DNA from: an uncultured Pelagibacteraceae bacterium
GTDB lineage: Bacteria > Pseudomonadota > Alphaproteobacteria > Pelagibacterales > AG-422-B15
Assembly: GCA_902613805.1 (NCBI GenBank)
Contig: CACMIV010000001.1
Span: 488,001-552,000, forward strand
Direction: 5' to 3'
Length of the DNA stretch: 64,000 nt
A program made the translations under genes and the position numbers. Shown here one piece after another: positions 29,760-38,259 of the stretch (within the stretch, counting starts at the first letter, position 1; each line of letters begins with the position of its first letter). The notes beneath the pieces are model-generated. The model was not told the origin of the DNA, did no database searches, and saw nothing but the letters and a program-made list of their open reading frames with translations.

Positions 29760-31475
29760 ATGAAAATATTAATAAGCTTTTTCTTTTTTACTTTTTTGGT
29801 TTCATGTGGTGATCAAAACCAGTCTAATGAGACATTTAGCTCAGATCAAGGATTGTCTCAGGAGCATAAAAAAGAATTTAAAAAAGATTTAATTGAAGTA
29901 ACTGAGGATATTTATGTTGGTGTAGGATATGGCCTTGCGAACTCAATTATGATTGAAACGGAAAACAGTTTAGTAATTGTTGATACATTGGGTTCTGTTG
30001 AAAGAGCGGAAGAATTATATCAAGATTTTAAAGAAATTTCAGAAAAACCAATTGTAGCTATCATTTACACTCATAATCATTTAGATCATCTTGGTGGTGC
30101 AACTGTTTTCTATAACGAAAATGAAACAGAAATATATGCGCAAGAAAATATAATTTATAATTTAGATAATATAGCAACAACTATAAGGCCGATAATCTTT
30201 CAAAGATCGGCAAGGCAGTTTGGAATACCTCTACCCGAGGAAGAAATAGTTCATCAAGGCATTGGAGGGTTTTTAGAAATTAATGATCAAGAAACACTTG
30301 GCCTTGTCAGACCAACTACACTTTTTGATGATGAGTTAACTATTGAGATTGATAATCTTACATTTGTCTTAGCGCATGTGCCTGGTGAGACAGATGATCA
30401 TCTATATGTGTGGATACCTAAGAAAAAAGCTGTGATGGTTGGTGATAATTTTTATAGATCATTTGCAAATTTATACGCAATAAGAGGAACAAAATTTAGA
30501 AATCCTATGGAATGGGTCGATAGTCTCGATAAAATCAGATTACTTAATGCAGAGCATCTGGTTCCAAGTCACTCGCGTCCTATAAGTGGAAAAGAAAATG
30601 TCGAAAAAGCTCTCACTGATTATAGAGATGGCATACAGTTTGTTCATGACCAAACTATAAGATATGCAAATAAAGGATTAACGCCTGATGAGATTGTGCA
30701 AAAAGTAAAATTACCAAAGCACCTAGCTGAGTCTCCATACTTACAACCTTTTTATGGCTCTATATCGTCTTATGTCAGATCAACATTTAGTGGGTATATT
30801 GGCTGGTTTAGTGGAAACATATCTGACCTTCATCCTCTGACTGTTGAAGAGAGAGCTAAAAAACTTGAGGTCATGGCTCAAAGGCAAACTAAAATATCTG
30901 ATGAGGCACAAAATGCTCTCGATAATGGAGAATATCAGTGGGCCTTGGAACTAGCAGATATGTTAATCGCACTTGATGCAAACAATACACAAGCCAAAAA
31001 TATAAAAGCTGCTGCAGCTGATCAATTAGCCAGGTTTCAACTTGCATCTAACGATTACTATTTTTATAAAACAGTTGCAGGTGAATTAAGGAATGAAATT
31101 GATGTAAATCCATCAACTCCGAATAGTGTTACGTCTGAACAATTACAAGCAACACCAATGAAAGCAATAATGAAGTCGCTTCCCGTAAATCTTAACGCGG
31201 ATAAATCTGTTGAAATAACAAAAAAATATGAATTTAGATTTATCGATAGCGAAGAAGTATACACTATACATATAAGAAAAGGAGTAGCCCAGTTAAGTAA
31301 AATACCAGATTCTAGTGCTGAAGTTAAAGTCATCACTAATCAACAAACTCTTAAGGAAGTATTTGCCGGTCTAAAAAGTGTAGCTGCTATTTCTCTTCTC
31401 CTAGCAAATAACACGATCGAAGTAGAAGGTGGAAAACTTGAATTTCTAAAATTCTTGGGATTATTTACCGACTAG
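29760..31475 (+). CDS. Alkylsulfatase-like metallo-beta-lactamase-fold lipoprotein
   Basis: A 571-residue protein starting with a lipoprotein signal (lipobox LVSC, Cys16), so probably membrane-anchored and periplasm-facing. The metallo-beta-lactamase domain has the dinuclear zinc motif THNHLDH at 104-110. It is followed by the alkylsulfatase dimerisation-type helical domain (about 360-435) and a C-terminal SCP2-like domain (about 460-571). This domain order is that of BDS1/SdsA-type alkylsulfatases, which hydrolyse alkyl sulfate esters. Substrate specificity is not certain. Confidence 0.82.
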   Translation: MKILISFFFFTFLVSCGDQNQSNETFSSDQGLSQEHKKEFKKDLIEVTEDIYVGVGYGLANSIMIETENSLVIVDTLGSVERAEELYQDFKEISEKPIVAIIYTHNHLDHLGGATVFYNENETEIYAQENIIYNLDNIATTIRPIIFQRSARQFGIPLPEEEIVHQGIGGFLEINDQETLGLVRPTTLFDDELTIEIDNLTFVLAHVPGETDDHLYVWIPKKKAVMVGDNFYRSFANLYAIRGTKFRNPMEWVDSLDKIRLLNAEHLVPSHSRPISGKENVEKALTDYRDGIQFVHDQTIRYANKGLTPDEIVQKVKLPKHLAESPYLQPFYGSISSYVRSTFSGYIGWFSGNISDLHPLTVEERAKKLEVMAQRQTKISDEAQNALDNGEYQWALELADMLIALDANNTQAKNIKAAAADQLARFQLASNDYYFYKTVAGELRNEIDVNPSTPNSVTSEQLQATPMKAIMKSLPVNLNADKSVEITKKYEFRFIDSEEVYTIHIRKGVAQLSKIPDSSAEVKVITNQQTLKEVFAGLKSVAAISLLLANNTIEVEGGKLEFLKFLGLFTD

Positions 31476-31477
31476 TT

Positions 31478-31927
31478 ATGGGCCAAAAACAATCATTTAT
31501 TTTAGGTGTACTTGGATTAATTCCATTTATCTTAATTTTAATTGCATGCGCAATATCACCTCCAACTGAAGAATTGTATGGATTACTTTTATTTATTTAT
31601 GTTGCATATGCAGCAATCATCTCATCATTTCTGGGTGGTATTCAGTGGGGCCTAATCACAGCTTTTGCTGACAAAATTTACTACGTCTTTATCCCACTTA
31701 TTATTTCTGTTATGCCCCCATTGATTGCTTGGTCTGCACTTTTGAGTATTAAGAATTTAAGTCTCTCATTAGGTTTAATTCTTGTAAGCTTTCTAATATC
31801 TGCCGTTCATGATTATTACTTGTATCAACAGCAAAAAATCTCACAATTATGGTTTATAACAATGAGAATATTTCTTTCATCAATAGTGATAGTTATTACA
31901 AGCCTGATGTTTTTATTTGTTTTTTAA
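31478..31927 (+). CDS. DUF3429-family membrane protein
   Basis: A 149-residue protein with about five hydrophobic helices. The LGVLGLIPFI start, the SSFLGGIQWGL segment and VMPPLIAW match DUF3429 proteins, which have no assigned function. It begins 2 bp after the alkylsulfatase-like gene, so the two may be co-expressed. Its TAA stop shares a TTAA with the convergent HupE gene. Confidence 0.8.
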   Translation: MGQKQSFILGVLGLIPFILILIACAISPPTEELYGLLLFIYVAYAAIISSFLGGIQWGLITAFADKIYYVFIPLIISVMPPLIAWSALLSIKNLSLSLGLILVSFLISAVHDYYLYQQQKISQLWFITMRIFLSSIVIVITSLMFLFVF

Positions 31928-33147
31928 GCTATGAGTCTTTGAATAAAAAAGAAGAAACCAAAGAAAACAACTGCAAAGAATGAAAGATTTTTCATGACTT
32001 CTATTATTTTTGTAATTTTTAATGTCATTAATAATTTGTATATTAATAAAATTAATAAGACAAAAATTATCTGACCTACTTCTACTCCTAAATTGAAACC
32101 TAACAATCCAGAGAAAATATTTTCACTACTTATTTTTGAGCCAAGTAAAAATCCTCCAAAACCAAATCCATGAATAAGTCCAAAAATAATTGTTATAATA
32201 GATAGCAAATTATTTTCTGAATTTAAATTTTTAAGTAAGTAAAAATAACCTAGAGAAAATAGAAGTATTCCTAATATTAAGAAATAAGGGAAATTTGGAT
32301 TGATTAAATTGCCAAATATTAAAAGTAATAAACTTAGTGTTGTTATAAAGATCATACTTACTCTATGATCTTTGTTTTCTTTATACAAATATTCCAAGCC
32401 TACGAACATTATTGTATAACCAATTAATGCTTCAACTAAAGAGGATTTTACTTGGATAATGTTTATTACTGAAAGTGATAAAGTTAAACTGTGACCAATA
32501 GTGAATCCCGTGATTACCAGAAGCAATCGTTTTAAATTTGTTACTAAAAGCAACAGTCCAAGAATAAATAGCAAGTGATCATAGCCACTTAGAATATGAT
32601 CAAGACCCAATGAGAAAAATTTATAAAAACTATTCGAGAAGCTATTATTTTCCTTTTCTTCATTTAAATCAATTGACTGATCATTAAAAAATAAGGCTTT
32701 TTCAGTATATAAATTATTGTCAATGTAGATACGTGCTATATGAATATGGCTTTGAACAAGATTAAACAGTGCATTATTAATAATTTTTATTTCTTTGTTT
32801 GATGGACATTCAAAATTTAGTGAGAGATTTAAACTTCCTTCTTGAGAATTTAATTCTTTAATTTCATCAACAAGAGAACAATTTTTGCCTTCTGAGGTGA
32901 CTTTGAGATGTTGGCTGAGGTAGATTTTGAATACATCGGTCTCACTCAAATTCTCTTCAAACATAATCTTCTGATAGTTTTCAACTTGAAAAATACGAGT
33001 AGACTCAAGAGTTAAAAGAGAAAAATTTGCCTCAACTTTGTCATCTATAACGTTCCATTTAGAGAATGACTCACTAAAGTAGTGGGCATTCAATGGTGAT
33101 AAAAGAAAAAAAAGGATTATAACTGTGTTTGCAATGATGTAATTCAT
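31924..33147 (-). CDS. HupE/UreJ-family membrane protein with extracytoplasmic N-terminal domain
   Basis: A 407-residue protein. A signal peptide ending PLNA leads into an extracytoplasmic domain of about 150 residues. The C-terminal membrane part begins FSLGLDHILSGYDHLLFILGLLLL and contains FTIGHSLTLSLS and GLIHGFGFGG, the histidine-rich motifs of HupE/UreJ proteins linked to nickel or cobalt uptake. No hydrogenase or urease gene is in the window. It lies 3 bp downstream of a parvulin-like gene, and the pair is divergent from DUF3604. Confidence 0.8.
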   Translation of the reverse strand: MNYIIANTVIILFFLLSPLNAHYFSESFSKWNVIDDKVEANFSLLTLESTRIFQVENYQKIMFEENLSETDVFKIYLSQHLKVTSEGKNCSLVDEIKELNSQEGSLNLSLNFECPSNKEIKIINNALFNLVQSHIHIARIYIDNNLYTEKALFFNDQSIDLNEEKENNSFSNSFYKFFSLGLDHILSGYDHLLFILGLLLLVTNLKRLLLVITGFTIGHSLTLSLSVINIIQVKSSLVEALIGYTIMFVGLEYLYKENKDHRVSMIFITTLSLLLLIFGNLINPNFPYFLILGILLFSLGYFYLLKNLNSENNLLSIITIIFGLIHGFGFGGFLLGSKISSENIFSGLLGFNLGVEVGQIIFVLLILLIYKLLMTLKITKIIEVMKNLSFFAVVFFGFFFFIQRLIA

Positions 33148-33150
33148 TAT

Positions 33151-34053
33151 TTATTGAAAATCATACCTAGTGATGGATGAATTTTCTTTTAAATATATAA
33201 GGTAGTCTTTTAATTTTTGATCATCTAGCTGATTGTTATAATCAAATATAATTCTCTCTTTTATTTCCTCGAAGTAATCGTCATTCACTTCTAATTTTTG
33301 AATATCGTATAATTTAAAAATATAAAACCCATTGGTTCCAAAAATTGGTTCAGAAACAGAATTTATCTCCATCATGGTTATCTGATTACAAATGCCTTTG
33401 CCTAATAATTGTTCACAATCTTTCAGATTTATTAATTTTTGAGGGATATCAAACAAATTGTTTTCATTATACTTCTGTTTTACCTCCGAAAATGTTTTAG
33501 TATCTAACTCAAGGTTAATATTACTTATTTTTGTTTCAAGTGTTTTAAGATCAGACTCAGTTCCTAGCAAAACAGAATTTGGATTATTTGATTTTAAAAA
33601 AATAAAATCAAATTTAATTTTTTCCGTTGGCGCATACTTATTTATATTTTTTTTAAAATAGTCTCTCACATCAGCTTCAGTTATCTGATTATCTTCAACT
33701 TGAATAATAAAATCGATGACCTGAGTAATCATTTCCTTTCTTACACCAATATCTTTTTTGTGAAGATTAAGCTCTATACCTCTTTGCACCAAAAGTTCCT
33801 CCTCAATCATACGTTCAAGAAGAAGATCGAGTATTTCAAAATCGTTACTAAGGTCTAAATCAGCTCCAAGATTTGTTGCATATCTGAGGAACTGGTCTTC
33901 TGTGATGACTGTCTCATTCACTAAAGCAACAGCTTTTTTATTGCTGAGAGATATGTTGTCATTAAAACTAATTGTATCGTAAAAAATCAAAAACAGTCCT
34001 GCTAGGATCGCAGTAAAAAATAATACATTTAATTTATTAAAAATTTTCATCAT
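33151..34053 (-). CDS. Membrane-anchored parvulin-like peptidyl-prolyl isomerase (SurA/PpiC type)
   Basis: A 300-residue protein with an N-terminal membrane anchor (about 9-26) and a SurA-N-like helical region (VNETVITEDQFLRYA, LLERMIEEELLVQRGIEL). A diverged parvulin domain follows (FGTNGFYIFKLYDI). It should act in the periplasm as a folding helper. The parvulin part is weakly conserved, so chaperone rather than isomerase activity is possible. It heads the HupE gene's unit and may help fold the neighbouring exported proteins. Confidence 0.72.
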   Translation of the reverse strand: MMKIFNKLNVLFFTAILAGLFLIFYDTISFNDNISLSNKKAVALVNETVITEDQFLRYATNLGADLDLSNDFEILDLLLERMIEEELLVQRGIELNLHKKDIGVRKEMITQVIDFIIQVEDNQITEADVRDYFKKNINKYAPTEKIKFDFIFLKSNNPNSVLLGTESDLKTLETKISNINLELDTKTFSEVKQKYNENNLFDIPQKLINLKDCEQLLGKGICNQITMMEINSVSEPIFGTNGFYIFKLYDIQKLEVNDDYFEEIKERIIFDYNNQLDDQKLKDYLIYLKENSSITRYDFQ

Positions 34054-34101
34054 TTCAGAGAGATTACCATAGGTTTTTTTATCATTATAACGAAAATACT
34101 T

Positions 34102-34129
34102 TTGACATAAGCAGTGCCAGAACTATACT
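34102..34129 (+). promoter_or_regulatory. Predicted promoter of the DUF3604 gene
   Basis: A consensus -35 TTGACA at 34102-34107 and a -10 TATACT at 34124-34129 are separated by 16 bp. The predicted transcription start (about 34136) is 2 bases before the preferred ATG at 34138, implying a leaderless mRNA. A GTG start at 34114 would lie inside the promoter, which argues against it. Confidence 0.6.
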
Positions 34130-34137
34130 TTTTTTAT

Positions 34138-36543
34138 ATGAATATTTTAAAAGTTATAAGATATTTTTTTATTCTATCTATTCTCTTTATCATTAGTTGT
34201 CTTGTTGTTTTACAATTTGGTTTATTTAGTGAAGACCTTGGGCCCGGTGAAATCACTGGAAAAATAAATACAGTTGAATTTGTTGAAGATAAGAAAAAAC
34301 GACAACTTCAGGCCATGGAGTCATTAAATGAAATACCGACGAAGCAAATCCTATTTGGTGATTTGCATGTTCACTCAACTTTTTCTGCAGACGCGCATGC
34401 AATGAGCTTACCTATTACTGGAGGGAATGGCGTACATCCTGTTGCAGATGCCTGTGATTTTGCAAGACACTGTTCAGCATTAGATTTTTGGTCAATTAAT
34501 GATCATGCAGAAGCAACAACTCCAAAGAGATGGATGGAAACAAAAGAAACTATTCGAAAATGTAATGCCTTGAATGTTGACCCAGCAAATCCTGACTGTG
34601 TGGCATTCTTAGGTTGGGAGTGGACACAAGTTGGTGTTGTCAGAGGCAATCATTGGGGACATCACAATGTAATTTTAAAGGAAGAAGATGATCAATTGGT
34701 GCCACCTCGAGCAATCGCATCATTATCTGTAGCACGACAAGCAATGACTGCAAGACCATTGCTGCCAGGGACACTGTACCCTTTTGTCGATCTTGAAAAT
34801 TTCAAACGTTACAATGACTTTCAACGTTATCAGGTGGAAACAGTTAAAGTACCTGATTGTAATTTAAGAACACCTTCAAAAGATTTACCGCTTGATTGTT
34901 ACGAACAAGCGGTCACGCCACTTGATTTAGTTACAAGATTAGAGATGTATGACAGTGACTACATGGTTATACCTCATGGCCAATCATGGGGACTCTATAC
35001 ACCCGCTGGTTATACTCTTGATAAAAGTTTAGAGCACTCAAAAAAATTTCCGAAAATGTTTGAGCTTCTCGAAACCTATTCTGGGCACGGTAATGCTGAA
35101 GAATATCGCTCATGGCGTGGTGTTGATGTTGTCAGAAATGGCCAACAAGAATCAAGGCCTTTTACTTTTACGATGGGTGATATTGATTTAAATCAAGGAA
35201 CTTTTACTATTGAAAATCCTGACGGCTCGGAAGAAGTAATCGATATTGGAACTCAAACATGTCCTGATCCATCTGACAATTACATTCCTCAATGTTGGCA
35301 GGCTGGTAAGATAATATATGAAAGATGCATTGAAGAAGGAACCGATGAGTCCGAGTGTGTATCAAGAAGAGAAGAAACAAAACAGTCAGTGGTAGATAGG
35401 GGACGAGCCGGTTATCAAGTAGTTCCAAAAAATACTTTCTTAGATCGTAATATTTCTGGTCAATGTACTGATTGTTACAGTCCCCCAATGAATCACGTAC
35501 CTGGTGCAAGCGCTCAATACGGTCTGGCTCTCACTAAATTCAAAGATGACGGCACTAAACATAGGTTTCGATACGGCTTTATAGGTTCAAGCGATAATCA
35601 CTCCTCTGCGCCGGGAAGTGGATATAAAGAATTATTTGGAAATAACATTGATGGAAGCGGTCCGCCTACTAAATTTTTTGACAGACTGCTTCATATGGAT
35701 CCTTGGTATTTTCCAACAAGTCTAAGCCCGACAGGTAAGAATTCAAACCCAGTAAAAGACTCATACATATCTGACTCTCAACCTCAACAATATGAAATCC
35801 CTGAGTTGATTGTTGGATTCAATACAATTGAATGGGAAAAACAAAGAGGCTTCTTCACTACAGGTGGATTAGCTGCTGTGCATTCAGATGGGCGTTCAAA
35901 AGAAGAAATATGGGGTGCTCTTAAAAGAAAAGAAACCTACGCAACAAGTGGAACCAGAATTCTTCTTTGGTTCAATATGATTAGCGGTGATAAAAAAATT
36001 CCTATGGGTTCATCTGTTGAAATGTATGCTGTGCCAGAATTTGAAGTCAAAGCTATGGGATCATTTGAACAAAAGCCAGGATGTCCAGAAGATGCATATA
36101 ATGCTCTTGGAGAAGACAGGGTAGATGAATTATGTTATAATGAATGTTATAATCCAAGTGATAAAAGAAACTTCATACAACGAATTGAAGTTATAAAAGT
36201 TCTACCTCAAGAATATTCTGATCAACCAATAGATGACCGTATAATTGATACATGGAAAGTACATTATTGTAATCCGGATGATATTGGGTGTACTTTTAGA
36301 TTTAAGGATGAAGACTTTCTAAAAGATCAAAAAGATGCAAGTTATTATGTGCGTGCCATCGAATTGCCATCACCACAGATAAATGTAAAGGGCGGTGTAT
36401 GCACGTTTGACGATGAGGGTAATTGTGTAGAATTTAAATTGTGCACGCAAGACTGGAGACATCCTAGAAATATTGAAACTTGCTCTGAAATTGACGAACA
36501 TCGCGCATGGTCGTCACCAATTTATGTTGATTTTCTTTCTTAA
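34138..36543 (+). CDS. DUF3604 family protein with PHP-like metal motifs, exported or membrane-anchored
   Basis: About 801 residues from ATG 34138; the longer start at 34114 falls within the promoter. An N-terminal hydrophobic anchor (about residues 7-26) precedes a large extracytoplasmic domain. Metal-site motifs GDLHVHSTFSADAH, FWSINDHAEATTP and GSSDNHSSAPG resemble PHP/amidohydrolase-type phosphoesterases. The protein is unusually cysteine-rich (about 20 Cys), which fits a disulfide-bonded exported enzyme. DUF3604 has no established reaction. It is divergent from the PPIase-HupE pair and followed by a 54-residue membrane peptide. Confidence 0.82.
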   Translation: MNILKVIRYFFILSILFIISCLVVLQFGLFSEDLGPGEITGKINTVEFVEDKKKRQLQAMESLNEIPTKQILFGDLHVHSTFSADAHAMSLPITGGNGVHPVADACDFARHCSALDFWSINDHAEATTPKRWMETKETIRKCNALNVDPANPDCVAFLGWEWTQVGVVRGNHWGHHNVILKEEDDQLVPPRAIASLSVARQAMTARPLLPGTLYPFVDLENFKRYNDFQRYQVETVKVPDCNLRTPSKDLPLDCYEQAVTPLDLVTRLEMYDSDYMVIPHGQSWGLYTPAGYTLDKSLEHSKKFPKMFELLETYSGHGNAEEYRSWRGVDVVRNGQQESRPFTFTMGDIDLNQGTFTIENPDGSEEVIDIGTQTCPDPSDNYIPQCWQAGKIIYERCIEEGTDESECVSRREETKQSVVDRGRAGYQVVPKNTFLDRNISGQCTDCYSPPMNHVPGASAQYGLALTKFKDDGTKHRFRYGFIGSSDNHSSAPGSGYKELFGNNIDGSGPPTKFFDRLLHMDPWYFPTSLSPTGKNSNPVKDSYISDSQPQQYEIPELIVGFNTIEWEKQRGFFTTGGLAAVHSDGRSKEEIWGALKRKETYATSGTRILLWFNMISGDKKIPMGSSVEMYAVPEFEVKAMGSFEQKPGCPEDAYNALGEDRVDELCYNECYNPSDKRNFIQRIEVIKVLPQEYSDQPIDDRIIDTWKVHYCNPDDIGCTFRFKDEDFLKDQKDASYYVRAIELPSPQINVKGGVCTFDDEGNCVEFKLCTQDWRHPRNIETCSEIDEHRAWSSPIYVDFLS

Positions 36544-36559
36544 TCTTTTTTCTTAATTC

Positions 36560-36724
36560 ATGAAATTTTTAATACCAAGCATTATTTCTGTTATCGTAGG
36601 TTCATTGTTTAGCTGGGCATATTTGACTGCATATGGACTCACTATTTTATACTTTGTCTACTTATCGATGATGATTGGTGTAGTTTTTCTAGCTGCCGAT
36701 GCTTGGAGGAATCGAGATAAGTGA
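36560..36724 (+). CDS. Small two-helix membrane protein, 54 aa
   Basis: An ATG at 36560, 16 bp after the DUF3604 stop, opens a 54-codon frame. The product has two hydrophobic stretches (about residues 4-30 and 31-46) and a charged tail ADAWRNRDK that would lie in the cytoplasm. I do not recognise a family. Its position suggests co-expression with DUF3604. Support comes from its membrane-protein composition and placement, so a chance frame is not excluded. Confidence 0.5.
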   Translation: MKFLIPSIISVIVGSLFSWAYLTAYGLTILYFVYLSMMIGVVFLAADAWRNRDK

Positions 36725-36727
36725 ATA

Positions 36728-36753
36728 TTTAGCATTAGAAATATAATGCTAAA
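36728..36753 (+). terminator. Perfect 10-bp stem-loop before amtB, possible terminator or attenuator
   Basis: TTTAGCATTA (36728-36737) pairs perfectly with TAATGCTAAA (36744-36753) around a 6-nt loop. No U-run follows directly, so intrinsic termination would be weak. It sits between the small membrane gene and amtB and could end the upstream transcript or act as a binding site. Confidence 0.4.
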
Positions 36754-36864
36754 CAATTGATTTTATTCACTATTAATTTTTTTCCACACCTTGTCATATT
36801 GGCATTCAACCACAATTGTGAATCCATCTATTTAATAAATGATGCAATCATAAATTTAATTATA

Positions 36865-36869
36865 GGGAG
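36865..36869 (+). promoter_or_regulatory. Strong ribosome binding site GGGAG of amtB
   Basis: GGGAG lies 9 nt before the amtB ATG at 36879. Most genes in this window have weak or no such motif, so amtB is probably translated at a high level. Confidence 0.7.
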
Positions 36870-36878
36870 AAAAAATAC

Positions 36879-38147
36879 ATGTTAAAAAAAGTTCTACTTT
36901 ATACAGTATTATTTTCATCACTATTATCTGCTAATGCTTTTGCTGGTGTCGATGACGAAACTGCTTATGCATTAAATACACTTTTGTTTTTGATTAGTGG
37001 GTTCTTAGTGATGTGGATGGCTGCAGGCTTTTGTATGTTGGAGTCGGGTCTAGTTACATCGAAAAGTGTTTCTACGATTGCAGCAAAAAACATAGGCCTT
37101 TATTCAATTGCCGGAATTATGTTCTGGTTGGTTGGTTATAACTTAGCTTACGGGATACCAGAAGGTGGTTATATAGGATCATTTACTTCATGGAGTGATG
37201 GTTCTGCAATTGCCACTGGTTACTCTGATGGATCAGACTGGTTCTTCCAGATGGTTTTCTGCGCAACAACAGCATCAATTGTTTCAGGTACATTAGCTGA
37301 AAGAATAAAAATTTGGCCATTCTTTTTATTCGTAGCAATTTTAACTGGAGTAATTTATCCAATCGAAATGGGTTGGCAATGGGGTGGCGGATGGCTATCT
37401 GCTGCTGGCTTCTCAGATTTTGCTGGTTCAACTCTTGTGCACGCGGCAGGTGGTGCAGCAGCATTAGCTGGTGCAATTGTTCTTGGTCCAAGACTTGGAA
37501 GATTTGATAATGGTAAATTAGTACCGTTTGCTAACTCATCTATACCTCTTGCAACTTTAGGTGTCTTTATTCTATGGCTAGGTTGGTTTGGATTTAATGG
37601 TGGTTCACAGTTAGCTTTAGGTTCATTTGATGATGCAACAGCTGTTGCTACAATTTACATTAATACAAACCTTGCCGCTTGTGCTGGTGTACTAGTATGT
37701 GCGACCATTACAAGATTAGTCAGAGGTAAAACTGATGTAGTGATGATGTTAAACGGTGCGCTTGGTGGTTTGGTTGCAATTACAGCAGAACCATTAATGC
37801 CAACACCTTTAATGGCAATCATTATCGGTGGTATTGGTGGTGCGCTAGTATTTGCTGGTACTGAACTACTCACAGCCTTGAAAATTGACGATGTTGTAGG
37901 AGCGATTCCTGTTCACCTTATCGCAGGTGTTTGGGGTACTCTTGCTGTACCAATTACTAATCCGGATACTAGCTTTGGAACCCAATTCCTTGGCACAGCA
38001 TCAATTTGTGTGTTCGTATTCGTAGTGTCCATAATTATTTGGGGCATTATGAAAGCCACAATCGGTATAAGGATTAGCGAAGAAGCTGAAAAAGAAGGAA
38101 CTGACGTAGCTGAGACAGGTGTTATTGCCTACTCAATAAGAGACTAA
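36879..38147 (+). CDS. amtB: Ammonium transporter Amt
   Basis: A 422-residue channel protein with a cleavable signal (LLSANAFAG) and eleven helices. Family motifs include the early DETAYALNTLLFLISGFLVMWMAAGFCMLESG region, DFAGSTLVHAAGGAAALAGA with the pore histidine, and VHLIAGVWGTLA with the second histidine. It brings ammonium across the inner membrane. The PII gene glnK that usually precedes amtB is missing here. A strong Shine-Dalgarno and a long hairpin terminator suggest a highly expressed single gene. Confidence 0.95.
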   Translation: MLKKVLLYTVLFSSLLSANAFAGVDDETAYALNTLLFLISGFLVMWMAAGFCMLESGLVTSKSVSTIAAKNIGLYSIAGIMFWLVGYNLAYGIPEGGYIGSFTSWSDGSAIATGYSDGSDWFFQMVFCATTASIVSGTLAERIKIWPFFLFVAILTGVIYPIEMGWQWGGGWLSAAGFSDFAGSTLVHAAGGAAALAGAIVLGPRLGRFDNGKLVPFANSSIPLATLGVFILWLGWFGFNGGSQLALGSFDDATAVATIYINTNLAACAGVLVCATITRLVRGKTDVVMMLNGALGGLVAITAEPLMPTPLMAIIIGGIGGALVFAGTELLTALKIDDVVGAIPVHLIAGVWGTLAVPITNPDTSFGTQFLGTASICVFVFVVSIIIWGIMKATIGIRISEEAEKEGTDVAETGVIAYSIRD

Positions 38148-38167
38148 GTTCATTCTTTTAAACTAAT

Positions 38168-38217
38168 AAAAAGGGTCCACTTTTTTCCCCAATGATTATT
38201 CAAGTGGACCCTTTTTT
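38168..38217 (+). terminator. Rho-independent terminator after amtB
   Basis: AAAAAGGGTCCACTT (38168-38182) pairs with AAGTGGACCCTTTTT (38202-38216), a perfect 15-bp stem with a 19-nt loop and a T-run at 38212-38217. It begins 20 bp after the amtB stop and isolates amtB from the next gene. The A-tract on the 5' arm means it could also work in reverse. Confidence 0.88.
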
Positions 38218-38259
38218 ACGTTTGTATTCGTATTCTATTTCCTTTAATCTTTCCTCGTC

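Noticed and set aside
36779-36793. TTTTTCCACA-like sequence as a DnaA box
   Set aside because: It has a single mismatch to TTATCCACA, but it stands alone far from dnaA and such matches are expected by chance in AT-rich DNA.
36795-36830. Sigma-54 (-24/-12) promoter before amtB
   Set aside because: TTGGCA is present but no GC doublet follows at the required 10-bp spacing.
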